Assembly: GCF_000263855.1 (NCBI RefSeq)
Contig: NZ_AJWX01000009.1
Span: 62,001-126,000, forward strand
DNA: 64,000 nt
Source of the DNA: Pseudomonas sp. M47T1
Lineage (GTDB): Bacteria; Pseudomonadota; Gammaproteobacteria; Pseudomonadales; Pseudomonadaceae
Direction of reading: 5' to 3'
This document shows, in pieces, positions 1-7,533 of the stretch (the first letter of the stretch is position 1; every line of letters begins with the position of its first letter). Both the position numbers and the translations under genes were made by a program. The notes under the pieces were generated by a model, which did no database searches, was not told where the DNA came from, and was given only the letters and a program-made list of their open reading frames with translations.

Positions 1-165
1 CGGCGGAGAAAACGGAAGGGGTTCATGGGGTTCGGGACCTATGGGCGGCAGAAAGGAAAAAAGACGCGGTGGATGCTGATCACTGCATCGACCTGCGAAG
101 CAAGGACTTGACCGACCCGGTACGAAGGTATGACGAGAGGTAGGCTGAAACGATAAAGCCTCGGC
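1..165. other. Non-usher sequence at the left edge (junction)
   Basis: This stretch lies immediately before the usher remnant but does not continue it. The usher frame is closed by TGA at 109 and TAA at 154. The other two forward frames close at 77 and 141. No translation resembles a usher beta-barrel or plug. Bases 5-66 are strikingly purine-rich. I could not recognise a transposase end, intron domain or attachment site. It could be the end of an inserted element, a deletion scar, or decayed usher sequence. The window edge prevents a decision. Confidence 0.4.
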
Positions 166-570
166 GTGTTGACGCCGGCACGTCGCGCTGCGTCACGCGT
201 CTGTCTTGACTTGAAATGGGTGCCGGCCGCGTCGCTGGCCCGCAAGCCTTGGGCGGTGGAACAACGCGTGGCCGTGCGCCGGGGTAGCGGTTACCTGCTG
301 GAGTTCCCCCTGAGCCGGGTGGTGGCTGCCAGCCTGGTGCTGGTGGACGCCCAGCAGCAACACCTGGCGCTGGGCCGCAACGTGCTGCACGAGCAGAGCG
401 GTGGCCGCACGGTAGTGGGCTGGGATGGCTTGGTCTATCTGGAAAACTTGCAGGCTCATAACAGCTTGGTGGTCAACCTGGCCGACGGCGGTCAGTGCCG
501 CGTGCAGTTCGACCTGGATGTGCAGCAGCAGGGCGATGTGCCGCTGCTGGGGCCGCTGGTGTGCCAATGA
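166..570 (+). pseudogene. 3' remnant of a fimbrial outer-membrane usher
   Basis: The translation is the C-terminal end of a Csu/spore-coat-U type usher. It has the GSGYLLEFPL stretch, the plug-like VVGWDGLVYLENL segment and the terminal GPLVC ending typical of these ushers. Ushers are about 800 residues and sit in the outer membrane, where they secrete and polymerise pilus subunits. Only about 130 residues are open here, from a GTG at 166, and the frame is stopped just upstream at 154 and 109. The gene is therefore either cut by whatever lies to the left or frameshifted. The stop overlaps the start of the next gene (ATGA at 567-570), the normal translational coupling of usher and adhesin. The remnant is unlikely to be functional by itself. 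Confidence 0.7.
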
Positions 571-1535
571 AGCGCTGGTGGCTGGGCGCGTTGCTGCTGA
601 TGTGCGCCGGCACGGCCCGGGCGCTGTGCTCGGTGGCCACGCCCACGGCGCCGACCTTCGTCCTGATCAGCTCGGTGCTGGTGCGTACCACTGTGCAGTC
701 CACTTCCACGCTTAATGCGGGATTGACGTGCACCGTGTCGTTGTTGACGTTGCTGGGCAGCGGCGACCATTTCTACCTCACCGTCACCGGCAGCAAGACC
801 GGGCTGCAAGTGGGCAGCAGCGGCCCGGTGATCGGCTATACGTTGTACGCCAACAACACCACCAGCTACCCCATTGCCCGTGGCACCCAGTTCGACTTTG
901 CGCGCAACTCGCTCATCGACCTGCTGGGCTTGCTGGGCAGCACTAATCCCAAGTCGGTGTGGCTGTACCTGCAAACCATCATCGGCAGTAACGTTCCCAC
1001 CGGCCAGTACACCGAGACCCTGACCCTGGCCTGGAGCTGGAACTACTGTTCCGGCATTGGCATCGGCGCCATCTGCCTGGGCCGTGACATCGGCTCAGGC
1101 TCCATGAACATGGTGGTCAACCTGCAAGTCACCAACGACTGCCAGATCACCGCGCCCAACCTGAGTTTCGGCAGCGCGCCACTGGTGCTGGGTTTTGCCA
1201 CCGTGAGCAACAGCATCAGCGTGTCCTGCACTCTGGGCAGCAGCTACACCGTGGGCCTGAGCGACGGCGGCCAGCCGGTCAGCGCGGGCGGGCGACGGCG
1301 GATGATCTCGGGCAGCAACTACCTGGCCTACGACCTGTTCAAGAGCGCGGGCAGCGTGCGCTGGGGCAGCACCGGCTCGGCGTGGCGCGACAGCAGTGAT
1401 GCCGAAGTGAACCCGGGCAACGGCACGGGCACGGGGAGCCAGGTGTTCAACTACAACGCTAAAGTCTACACTGACCAGACCACGCCACCGGCGGGAAGCT
1501 ACCTGGACAGCGTGATCGTGGACGTGGCGTTTTAA
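567..1535 (+). CDS. Spore coat U (SCPU) domain pilus adhesin, CsuE-like
   Basis: This is a secreted protein of 322 residues. It has a signal peptide (MKRWWLGALLLMCAGTARA) followed by two SCPU-type domains, roughly residues 20-165 and 175-322. Each has paired cysteines and the G-rich beta strands of chaperone-usher subunits. The second domain ends with the donor-strand style motif SYLDSVIVDVAF. Two-domain SCPU proteins act as tip adhesins of archaic Csu-type pili and support attachment and biofilm formation. The start at 567 overlaps the usher stop and is preferred over an in-frame ATG at 495, because only it gives a signal peptide. With the usher truncated the pilus probably cannot assemble, unless the missing usher part lies elsewhere. 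Confidence 0.8.
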   Translation: MKRWWLGALLLMCAGTARALCSVATPTAPTFVLISSVLVRTTVQSTSTLNAGLTCTVSLLTLLGSGDHFYLTVTGSKTGLQVGSSGPVIGYTLYANNTTSYPIARGTQFDFARNSLIDLLGLLGSTNPKSVWLYLQTIIGSNVPTGQYTETLTLAWSWNYCSGIGIGAICLGRDIGSGSMNMVVNLQVTNDCQITAPNLSFGSAPLVLGFATVSNSISVSCTLGSSYTVGLSDGGQPVSAGGRRRMISGSNYLAYDLFKSAGSVRWGSTGSAWRDSSDAEVNPGNGTGTGSQVFNYNAKVYTDQTTPPAGSYLDSVIVDVAF

Positions 1536-1555
1536 CTGGCCCCTGAAACACCGCA

Positions 1556-2290
1556 TCACAACCCTTGCAGCCCCTTCGCCGCCACGTCCACCGGCGCCAC
1601 CATCGCGTAGTTGTAACCCGGGCCCGACCAGTAATCGGCCTGCAGCCCATCTTCACGCCGCGAGCCGCGCGGCAGCAGGTTGTTGTCCGGGCCCGGCGGG
1701 CGGATATAGAACGTGACCTTGGCACCGCGCGCGTCCTGGTACAGCACCATGGCCGCAGGGCCCTGGTCGGTGCTCAGCAAGCGCGCGCCCACGGCCTTGA
1801 AGCCGGCGTGGCTGAGGTCGGGCGGGCGCTTGGCGTTGCTGAAGTAGCGGTCCAGCCAGGGTTGCAGGGTGTCGGCGTCGCTGACCTTGAAGTCGGCCGG
1901 CAGTACATCCTTTTCAGCAAACAAATGGTAGGCCTGCAAGGCGTCGGTCATCGGCTCAACGCTTGGGTGGCGCGCCTGATGGGCTTGCCAGCCGCCAATG
2001 CCGCCCACGCCGATGGCCAGCACCAGCACGGCCGCGCGGGCCAGGTGTTGCTGGTAGCGATGGCGGCGTCGCAGGCGCACGGCCGCCGGGTCCAGTGCCG
2101 GGTTGTCGGCCAGCGGCGAACCGCCTAGCACCGAGCGCAGCAGGCGCGCGTCCTTTTGCCAGCCCTTGATCTGGGCGGCGACGTCAGGGTGGCCAGCCAG
2201 CCAGGTCTCCATGCGCTGGCGGTCGGCGGGGTTCAGGCGCAGGTCCACGTAGGCGTGCAAATCATGTTCGGTAGGGGGCAGGGTAATCAT
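1556..2290 (-). CDS. Anti-sigma factor of the adjacent ECF sigma
   Basis: This is a single-pass membrane protein of 244 residues. The N-terminal 80 residues are a cytoplasmic anti-sigma-like domain (HDLHAYVDLRLNPADRQRMETW). A transmembrane helix follows at about residues 85-104. The periplasmic part of about 140 residues has no motif I recognise. Its ATG overlaps the sigma factor stop (ATGA), the usual coupling of sigma and anti-sigma genes. It should hold the ECF factor inactive at the inner membrane until a signal, probably oxidative given the neighbouring peroxidase and cytochrome b561, releases it. The classical HxxxCxxC zinc motif of ZAS anti-sigmas is not visible, so a redox-zinc switch is not supported. 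Confidence 0.8.
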   Translation of the reverse strand: MITLPPTEHDLHAYVDLRLNPADRQRMETWLAGHPDVAAQIKGWQKDARLLRSVLGGSPLADNPALDPAAVRLRRRHRYQQHLARAAVLVLAIGVGGIGGWQAHQARHPSVEPMTDALQAYHLFAEKDVLPADFKVSDADTLQPWLDRYFSNAKRPPDLSHAGFKAVGARLLSTDQGPAAMVLYQDARGAKVTFYIRPPGPDNNLLPRGSRREDGLQADYWSGPGYNYAMVAPVDVAAKGLQGL

Positions 2291-2793
2291 TTCAATATCC
2301 GCAGGGCAGGGCGATGAATCTCGCCTTCGTTGAGCAGGCGCAGGGCCTGGCGGGCACGAGACAGGCGCGACATGACAGTGCCGATGGGCACCTGCAGCAC
2401 GGTGGCGGCCTCCTGGTAACTGAGGCCTTCCACCGCCACGGCATGCAGCAGGGCACGCTGCTCGTCACTGAGGCGGTCGAAGGACTGCAGCGCCGACTGG
2501 GCCATGACCGTGCGCTCCACCGAGGGCTGGTAGTCGTCGCGGCCGGTGAAAAACTCCAGCAGGCGCGCGTAGCGACGGGCGCGGCGGTGGTTGTCGACAA
2601 ACTGGCGGTAGAGGATCTGGAACAGCCAGGCCCGCAGTTCACCTTCATCGTGTTTGTCGGCGCGGCGGCTCAGGGCCTTTTCCAGGCAGGTCTGCACCAG
2701 GTCGTCGGCGCTGCTGGGCTCGCGGGTCAGCGACAGGGCAAAGCGTCGCAGGCGCGGCAACAGGGGCCGTAGTTGTTCGTCGAAGTCGTTCAT
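2287..2793 (-). CDS. ECF sigma factor
   Basis: This is an RNA polymerase ECF sigma factor of 168 residues. Region 2 is at about 12-80 (SADDLVQTCLEKAL, RAWLFQILYRQFVDNHRR). Region 4 is at about 105-155 (LSYQEAATVLQVPIGTVMSRLSRAR). I chose the ATG at 2793. A longer frame from 2835 would start inside the -10 element of the sigma gene's own ECF promoter, so it cannot be the usual start. The gene is cotranscribed with its anti-sigma and is divergent from the catalase-like/cytochrome b561 pair. Both promoters carry the same ECF motif, so it should be autoregulated and should activate the peroxidase operon. Confidence 0.88.
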   Translation of the reverse strand: MNDFDEQLRPLLPRLRRFALSLTREPSSADDLVQTCLEKALSRRADKHDEGELRAWLFQILYRQFVDNHRRARRYARLLEFFTGRDDYQPSVERTVMAQSALQSFDRLSDEQRALLHAVAVEGLSYQEAATVLQVPIGTVMSRLSRARQALRLLNEGEIHRPALRILK

Positions 2794-2834
2794 CAGGGTG
2801 GCCCGCAACTCGGTGCTCTGTTCCAAGATTAGCA

Positions 2835-2860
2835 AGACGAATGACGGCGCGTTTTATTCC
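2835..2860 (-). promoter_or_regulatory. ECF-type promoter of the sigma/anti-sigma operon
   Basis: On the minus strand GGAATAAAACGCGC (from 2860) is followed after 7 bases by CGTCT (2839-2835). The divergent operon carries the same two blocks with the same 21-base register. This is the pattern expected of an ECF sigma binding its own and its target promoter. The predicted start of transcription lies about 35 bases before the sigma ATG at 2793. Confidence 0.75.
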
Positions 2861-2897
2861 ATTGCGCCTAACCTGAAATTATTCAGCAGCGGGACAG

Positions 2898-2923
2898 GGA
2901 ATAAAACGCGCTGGCCTTCGTCT
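2898..2923 (+). promoter_or_regulatory. ECF-type promoter of the peroxidase/cytochrome b561 operon
   Basis: GGAATAAAACGCGC at 2898-2911 is followed after 7 bases by CGTCT at 2919-2923. It matches the minus-strand element at 2835-2860 in sequence and spacing. It sits about 30 bases before the peroxidase ATG at 2954. The conserved -35 block extends into the spacer (ACGCGC), which is unusually long identity for an ECF promoter pair. Confidence 0.75.
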
Positions 2924-2953
2924 CATAGCACCCCAACGATTGCGGAGTCGCTC

Positions 2954-4033
2954 ATGCCTGATCCAACGCCACCCCCCTTGACCTTGTTCGACAAGGCCGT
3001 GCGCCTGCTGGGCATCGCCGCCGTTCTGGCCGTCGCCGTGGCGGCCTTTGCCTACGTCAGTGGTCGCCTGGACCCCGAACGCCTCAAACCGCGCGACCTG
3101 GTCAACGCCCTGCAGACCAACAACGGCGTGCACCCCGGCTACCGGCGCAACCACGCCAAGGGCGTGTGCGTGATCGGCTACTTCGAGGGCAATGGGCAAC
3201 TGCAAGGGTTGTCCAGCAGCCCGGTGTTTGCCCAGGGACGCACGCCGGTGGTGGGGCGTTTTGCCTTGCCCAGCGGCAACCCCTACGCGCCGGACACCAG
3301 CGTGCCGCTGCGCAGTTTTGCCTTGCGCTTCAGCCTTGCCAACGGCCAGCAATGGCGCACCGGGATGAACAGCATGCCAGTGTTCCCGGTGGGCACGCCC
3401 CAGGCGTTCTACGCCATGCTCAAGGCGGGTACGCCGGACCCGGCCACCGGCAAGCCCAAACCCGACGCCATGCCGGCCTTCTTCGCCTCGCACCCTGAGA
3501 CCGCGCCGTTCCTGGCCTGGGTCAAGGGCGCCAAGCCGTCGGCCAGCTACGCCACGGAAACCTATAACAGCATCAACGCGTTCTACCTGGACAACGCCGA
3601 TGGCCAACGCCAGGCCGTGCGTTGGTCGGTGGTGCCTGAAGCCAACGACAGCACGCCGGCCGGCCCGGATGCCGGTGCCGACTTTCTGCAAAGTGACCTG
3701 GCCCAGCGCCTGGCCGGTGGCCCGCTGCGCTGGACATTGCGCATGACCCTGGCCGAACCTGGCGACCCCATCGATGACGCCAGCAAGGCCTGGCCGGCCG
3801 GGCGCAAGACCGTCGATGCCGGCACCGTGGTGCTGGAGCGCATGCAACCGCAGATTACCGGCCAATGCCGTGACGTGAATTACGACCCTACCATCCTGCC
3901 CAATGGCATCGAAGCCTCCAACGACCCGCTGCTGGCCGCTCGCTCCGCTGCCTACGCCAGTTCCTACCTGCGCCGTACCTCGGAAGTCGATCAACTCAGC
4001 GCCAGCGCGCCCGCCGGGGAGGCCACGCCATGA
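2954..4033 (+). CDS. Membrane-anchored catalase-related peroxidase (SrpA-like)
   Basis: This 359-residue haem protein belongs to the small catalase-like family. A single N-terminal helix (about residues 18-36) should anchor it in the inner membrane with the haem domain in the periplasm. The distal haem region is seen as HPGYRRNHAKG (His67). YNSINAFYLDNADG and RQAVRW follow later, as in other catalase-related peroxidases. It lacks the long C-terminal domain of true catalases. The start at 2954 follows the ECF promoter and gives the anchor helix; the frame stays open upstream only by chance. The stop overlaps the start of the cytochrome b561 gene (ATGA), so the two are probably made together, with the cytochrome b as likely electron donor (inference). 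It is likely a peroxide-detoxifying system under ECF control. Confidence 0.85.
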   Translation: MPDPTPPPLTLFDKAVRLLGIAAVLAVAVAAFAYVSGRLDPERLKPRDLVNALQTNNGVHPGYRRNHAKGVCVIGYFEGNGQLQGLSSSPVFAQGRTPVVGRFALPSGNPYAPDTSVPLRSFALRFSLANGQQWRTGMNSMPVFPVGTPQAFYAMLKAGTPDPATGKPKPDAMPAFFASHPETAPFLAWVKGAKPSASYATETYNSINAFYLDNADGQRQAVRWSVVPEANDSTPAGPDAGADFLQSDLAQRLAGGPLRWTLRMTLAEPGDPIDDASKAWPAGRKTVDAGTVVLERMQPQITGQCRDVNYDPTILPNGIEASNDPLLAARSAAYASSYLRRTSEVDQLSASAPAGEATP

Positions 4034-4572
4034 AAGCCCGTCCTGAACATTTTGCCCCGGCTGCCCGGGTGTTGCATTGGGTCATGGCAATCATGCTGAT
4101 TGCCATGCTGTTTATCGGCGTGGGAATGGTCAGCACCGTGTCCGAGCGCCATGAATGGCTCCTGCACCTGCACAAGCCGTTGGGCATTTCCATTCTGGCC
4201 CTGGTCATCGTGCGCCTGCTGGTGCGCTGGCTCACCCGCCAGCCGCCACTGCCGGCGGACCTGCCGGCCATACAGAAACTGGCGGCCAAGCTGTCGCACT
4301 GGTTGCTGTATGGGCTGATGTTGGTGCTGCCGCTGGTGGGCTGGGCGATGATTTCAGCCGCCGGAGACCCGGTGATGCTGGGGGCTTCGGTGCAGTTGCC
4401 GGCGATACTGCCGGCCGAGCCACACACCTATGCGCTGCTGCGCAAGGCCCACGGCTTGCTGGCGTACCTGTTGTTCCTGACGGTGCTGGCGCACCTGGGG
4501 GCAGCGCTGTATCACGGCTGGATTCGCCGGGATGGCGTGCTGCAAAGCATGACCTCCGGGGATAAGCCCTAG
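4030..4572 (+). CDS. Cytochrome b561 family protein
   Basis: This is an inner-membrane di-haem cytochrome b of 180 residues with four predicted transmembrane helices. Haem-ligand histidines are visible in helix 1 (RVLHWVMAIML, His16), after it (HEWLLHLHKPLG) and in the last helix (LLFLTVLAHLGAALYHGWI). The family passes electrons from quinol to periplasmic partners. Its start overlaps the peroxidase stop, and the pair is known in other proteobacteria next to ECF sigma/anti-sigma genes. It probably supplies electrons to the anchored peroxidase. Confidence 0.88.
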   Translation: MKARPEHFAPAARVLHWVMAIMLIAMLFIGVGMVSTVSERHEWLLHLHKPLGISILALVIVRLLVRWLTRQPPLPADLPAIQKLAAKLSHWLLYGLMLVLPLVGWAMISAAGDPVMLGASVQLPAILPAEPHTYALLRKAHGLLAYLLFLTVLAHLGAALYHGWIRRDGVLQSMTSGDKP

Positions 4573-4631
4573 GCTAGCCCCCGGTTACCCCGTAACCTGC
4601 CGCCAGGCCGTAGCTGCGGGGCGGCCATCCG

Positions 4632-4720
4632 CCGCCAGGCTGCGAAGGTGCGCGCAGCGGGCCCGCGATAGGCGTGACACCGCCAAAGGTCCTGCGAACC
4701 TTTTCGCAGCCTGGCGGCAG
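4632..4720. repeat. REP-type inverted repeat pair
   Basis: CCGCCAGGCTGCGAAGG at 4632-4648 is matched in inverted orientation by CCTTTTCGCAGCCTGGCGG near 4699-4717. Related copies occur around 44940 and 52810-52916. It fills the gap between converging genes, a normal place for Pseudomonas REP elements. Confidence 0.7.
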
Positions 4721-4751
4721 CGCCTACGTGGGTCACGTACCTGTGCCGGTG

Positions 4752-5900
4752 TCAGTCGCGAAGCTGGCGGGCCATCTTGGCGATCACGCTCAACACGTCC
4801 TTGCCCAACTGCGCCGAACGCTTGCCCGACCAGCCGGTGACCGCGTCGGGGTTGTCGTCGTGGTCCTTGAACGGCATTTCCAGGGTTAACGACAGGCAAT
4901 CGAATTTCGCCCCCACGGCGTTACAGGCCAGGGTCATGTTGGCCTGGCCCGGTTCGTCGCGGGTGTAGCCGTGCACCTGCTGGAAGTCGGCGGTCTGCTG
5001 GCACAGCAGGTCGCGAAACTGCTGTTCCAGGCCGGCAATGCGCGGTGTGTACCCGGGGTTGCCTTCACCGGCGGCGGTGAATACGTGAGGGATTTCCTCG
5101 TCACCGTGCACATCCAGGAACAGGTCCACGCCATGCTTCTGCATCTGTTGCAGGGCAAAGAACACCTCAGGGCTGAACTCGGCACTGGCTTGCTGCCAGG
5201 CGCGGTTGAGGTCCTTGCCCATGGCGTTGGTGCGCAGGTGACCGTGGAACGAGCCGTCGGGGTTCATGTGCGGGATCAGGTACAGGTCGGCTTCGGCCAG
5301 CAGGGCATTGAGCTCGCTGTCGTCGTGCAGCGCCAGGCGCTCGATCACGCCTTCCATGAACCACTCCGCCATGTGCTCGCCGGGGTGCTGCTGGGCAATG
5401 ATCCACACCTTGCGTTTGCCGGGGGCGCCATCGCCCTTGCGCAGCAGTTGCAGGTCTCGGCCTTCGGCGCTTTTGCCCACCGCCAGCAATTGCAGGCCGG
5501 CATGGCTGACCGCCTGGTTGATCAGCCAGTCATGGCGTTCACGGCTGTAGGGCTCGAAGTAGGCAAACCAGGCCTGGGCCTGTTCGGGCTGGAAATGGAT
5601 GGTCAGGGCCTGGCCGTCGAAGTGGCTGGGCACGCGGAACCAGGTGGCCTGGTCGTAGGAGGCCACCGCGTTGTAGCCGGACCAGGCGTTTTTGTAGGAC
5701 GATTGCCCGGCATTGCTCAGGCTGAATTGGTACTGCTCGCCCGGCACCAGGCCATGGACCTTGAAGTGAAACCACTGGAAATGGTCGCTGCGGGTATCGG
5801 GACGGATCGCCAGGCGCACCTGGCTGGCATCGCTGGCGTCGAGCACCTGGATATTGCCGCTGTCGAAATCAGCGCTGAAGGTCAGGGGGGCCACGGCCAT
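4752..5900 (-). CDS. M14 family zinc carboxypeptidase, cytosolic (CCP/AGBL-like)
   Basis: This is a 382-residue cytosolic protein with no signal peptide. The first 120 residues form the beta-sandwich N-domain typical of cytosolic carboxypeptidases (FQWFHFKVHGL, SYKNAWSGYNAVASYD). The M14 catalytic domain follows. Zinc ligands are HPGE (His172, Glu175) and DVHGDEE (His265). NPDG and the catalytic Glu341 in LTLEMPFKD are also present, so the active site looks complete. In eukaryotes the family trims C-terminal glutamates. Bacterial substrates are largely unknown. The ATG at 5900 has a good AAGGAAG ribosome site. It stands alone between a REP element and the sigma-like gene. Confidence 0.85.
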   Translation of the reverse strand: MAVAPLTFSADFDSGNIQVLDASDASQVRLAIRPDTRSDHFQWFHFKVHGLVPGEQYQFSLSNAGQSSYKNAWSGYNAVASYDQATWFRVPSHFDGQALTIHFQPEQAQAWFAYFEPYSRERHDWLINQAVSHAGLQLLAVGKSAEGRDLQLLRKGDGAPGKRKVWIIAQQHPGEHMAEWFMEGVIERLALHDDSELNALLAEADLYLIPHMNPDGSFHGHLRTNAMGKDLNRAWQQASAEFSPEVFFALQQMQKHGVDLFLDVHGDEEIPHVFTAAGEGNPGYTPRIAGLEQQFRDLLCQQTADFQQVHGYTRDEPGQANMTLACNAVGAKFDCLSLTLEMPFKDHDDNPDAVTGWSGKRSAQLGKDVLSVIAKMARQLRD

Positions 5901-5958
5901 GTTCGCTTCCTTATAAGGTGTTGTACGGTCGGTACTCTACACCCAAGCGCGACTAGCG

Positions 5959-6468
5959 TCAGATCCAGCCGGCCAGCCCGCCCACCAGCAAGGCGCCGAC
6001 CACGGCCATGACCCAGCCCAGCAGGCCGCCGTGGCGGCGCCGGTGTTGGTACCAGCCGCCGCGGCCCAGGTGGCGCGCCGCTGCCAGCAGTTGCCGCCAG
6101 CGCAGTTCGGTGCCGTGGAAGGCTTGCAGGTGCGCGGTGTTGGCGTCCAGCCAGCGGCGGAAGTCGATGCGTTCGCTGGCGGTGGTCTGCGGGTTCTGCA
6201 GTTTCACGTACCAGGCGCTGGCGGCCTGGCTGCCCGATTGGCTGCGGCACTGCTCCAGCGCCTGCAGCATTTCCTTTTCCACCTGGGCCACGCTGATGTC
6301 AAGGCGCTGGGCGATGGCGGGGTAGGGCAGGTTATCCAGGCGGCTGAGCAGAAACACCTGCACTACCCGCCGAGGCAATTTTTTCAGGCGCAGGTACAGC
6401 GCGTCCTGGCCCTGGTCGACCGGTTGGGGTTGGAAAAGGTTGTGCAAGGGCGTGAGCAGATGGGTCAT
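5959..6468 (-). CDS. Fusion of sigma region 4-like HTH, FecR N-terminal domain and a membrane helix
   Basis: This 169-residue protein starts with a stretch resembling ECF sigma region 4 (LKKLPRRVVQVFLLSRLDNLPYPAIAQRLDIS). A FecR/DUF4880-like segment follows (ASAWYVKLQNPQTTASERIDFRRWLDANTAHLQAF), and it ends in one transmembrane helix (about 150-168). It lacks sigma region 2, so it should not work as a sigma factor. It looks like a collapsed FecI-FecR pair: the DNA-binding half of the sigma, the sigma-binding domain of the anti-sigma, and a membrane anchor. The start at 6468 has a GAGGA ribosome site. A Fur-like palindrome lies about 100 bases upstream, so iron control is likely. Its activity is unknown. 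Confidence 0.75.
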   Translation of the reverse strand: MTHLLTPLHNLFQPQPVDQGQDALYLRLKKLPRRVVQVFLLSRLDNLPYPAIAQRLDISVAQVEKEMLQALEQCRSQSGSQAASAWYVKLQNPQTTASERIDFRRWLDANTAHLQAFHGTELRWRQLLAAARHLGRGGWYQHRRRHGGLLGWVMAVVGALLVGGLAGWI

Positions 6469-6567
6469 CGAAACGTCCTCCTGGCCACCAGGGGCCTGGT
6501 CGATTGCGGGCTGCGGAAGCATCCGTGATGGGGGCGTCTTCCTTGACGCTGCCGCAGCTTAGTGTTT

Positions 6568-6584
6568 TTGAGAGTGATTCTCAA
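6568..6584 (-). promoter_or_regulatory. Fur-box-like palindrome
   Basis: TTGAGAGTGATTCTCAA is a near-perfect palindrome close to the Pseudomonas Fur site ATGAGAATGATTCTCAT. It lies about 100 bases before the sigma4/FecR-like fusion gene, which is read from the minus strand, and probably represses it in iron-replete cells. Confidence 0.65.
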
Positions 6585-6727
6585 GTGCTAAATTGCCTTC
6601 CTCAGGCTAAGCCGCTGATTTGCTAGCGTAAAATTAGCGAAGAGGTGCTTCCTTCTGGCAGAAGTCCTTTGCTATCATGCGCGCCATCGAATTCAAGCAA
6701 CACCCTTCTTCATTAGCCTGAAGAACC

Positions 6728-6843
6728 AAAAAAAAGACCCGGCAAAAAGCCGGGTCAAAAACCGTGATTAGCCTGATGAGGAGATAATTCGAAAGTCCGA
6801 CCTAAGGCCTTTCGGATTACCCAACCGATCTCGCGATCAGTTG
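6728..6843 (-). ncRNA. prrF: PrrF-type iron-responsive small RNA
   Basis: The minus strand holds an RNA gene of about 115 bases. It carries the conserved PrrF pairing core TTATCTCCTCATCAGGCTAA (near 6768-6787). It ends in a strong terminator, a GACCCGGC/GCCGGGTC stem at 6736-6756 followed by eight T at 6735-6728. PrrF RNAs are made when iron is scarce and, with Hfq, block translation of iron-rich proteins such as SodB and TCA enzymes. Length, core, terminator and Fur-overlapped promoter all agree. Only one copy is seen here; P. aeruginosa has two in tandem. Confidence 0.9.
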
Positions 6844-6847
6844 TCTC

Positions 6848-6876
6848 AATAATAATCGTTATCATTTGCAAGTCAA
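6848..6876 (-). promoter_or_regulatory. prrF promoter with overlapping Fur box
   Basis: Read on the minus strand, TTGACT (6876-6871) and ATTATT (6853-6848) are separated by 17 bases. This puts the transcript start near 6842. The spacer and -10 contain AAATGATAACGATTATTATT, a good Fur site, so Fur-iron would block the promoter directly. Confidence 0.8.
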
Positions 6877-6911
6877 ATGATTTCTCGCCTTCCTGCCGAA
6901 TTTTTTTCGAG

Positions 6912-7379
6912 TCAGTCCAGCGGCAATTCCGTGGTGCGTTTCACCTCGCTCATGGCGATGTTGGAATGCGCCTCCTGCACATGCGGCTTCTGCAACAGGT
7001 GGTCGCGCAGGAAACGTTCGTAGGCCGCGATGTCCTGGGCCACCACCTTCAGCATGTAGTCCATCCCCCCCGCCATGGTGTAGCACTCCAGCACCTCGGG
7101 GTAGCCGGTGATCGCCTCTTCGAATTCCGCCAGGTAGCGCCGGCCATGCCCGGAGAGCTTGACGTTGACGAACACGGTCATGCTCAAGCCCAGCTTTTGC
7201 GGGTTGAGCAGGGCCACCTTGCGTTCGATTACGCCTTCTTCCTGCATGCGGTGAATGCGGCGCCAGCAGGGCGATTGCGACAACTCCACGCGCTCGGCGA
7301 TATCGGCGGCTGACAGGTCGGCGTCGTGTTGGATCAGGCGCAGAATGCGACGGTCGAGTGCGCTAAGCTTGGACTGCAT
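6912..7379 (-). CDS. Lrp/AsnC family transcriptional regulator
   Basis: This is a 155-residue regulator. The N-terminal helix-turn-helix is LDRRILRLIQHDADLSAADIAERV followed by LSQSPCWRRIHRMQEEGVI. The C-terminal RAM ligand-binding domain is at about residues 70-150 (MAGGMDYMLKVVAQDIAAYERFL). The start at 7379 gives the usual Lrp N-terminus; the frame upstream adds a lysine-rich tail with no ribosome site. It is divergent from the indolepyruvate oxidoreductase gene 155 bases away. An amino acid or its keto acid is therefore a likely effector, and that gene the likely target (inference from position). Confidence 0.88.
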   Translation of the reverse strand: MQSKLSALDRRILRLIQHDADLSAADIAERVELSQSPCWRRIHRMQEEGVIERKVALLNPQKLGLSMTVFVNVKLSGHGRRYLAEFEEAITGYPEVLECYTMAGGMDYMLKVVAQDIAAYERFLRDHLLQKPHVQEAHSNIAMSEVKRTTELPLD

Positions 7380-7533
7380 GATCAATTCCCTTTTTTTGTC
7401 TTTAGCGAAACGTTCATGCGCCATAACAGCAGAAACGCCCTAATTTAGAAAGAAAAAGCCCCGCTCCCACAGGCATATTTTTAGCCACTGACTGATGAGT
7501 CATGGCCGCCATAAAAATAAGCAGGAGTGCCGC

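Noticed and set aside
2654..2953. Extension of the catalase-like gene by 100 codons upstream
   Set aside because: It would run through the sigma gene and both ECF promoters and would bury the membrane anchor. The ATG at 2954 fits the promoter and family.
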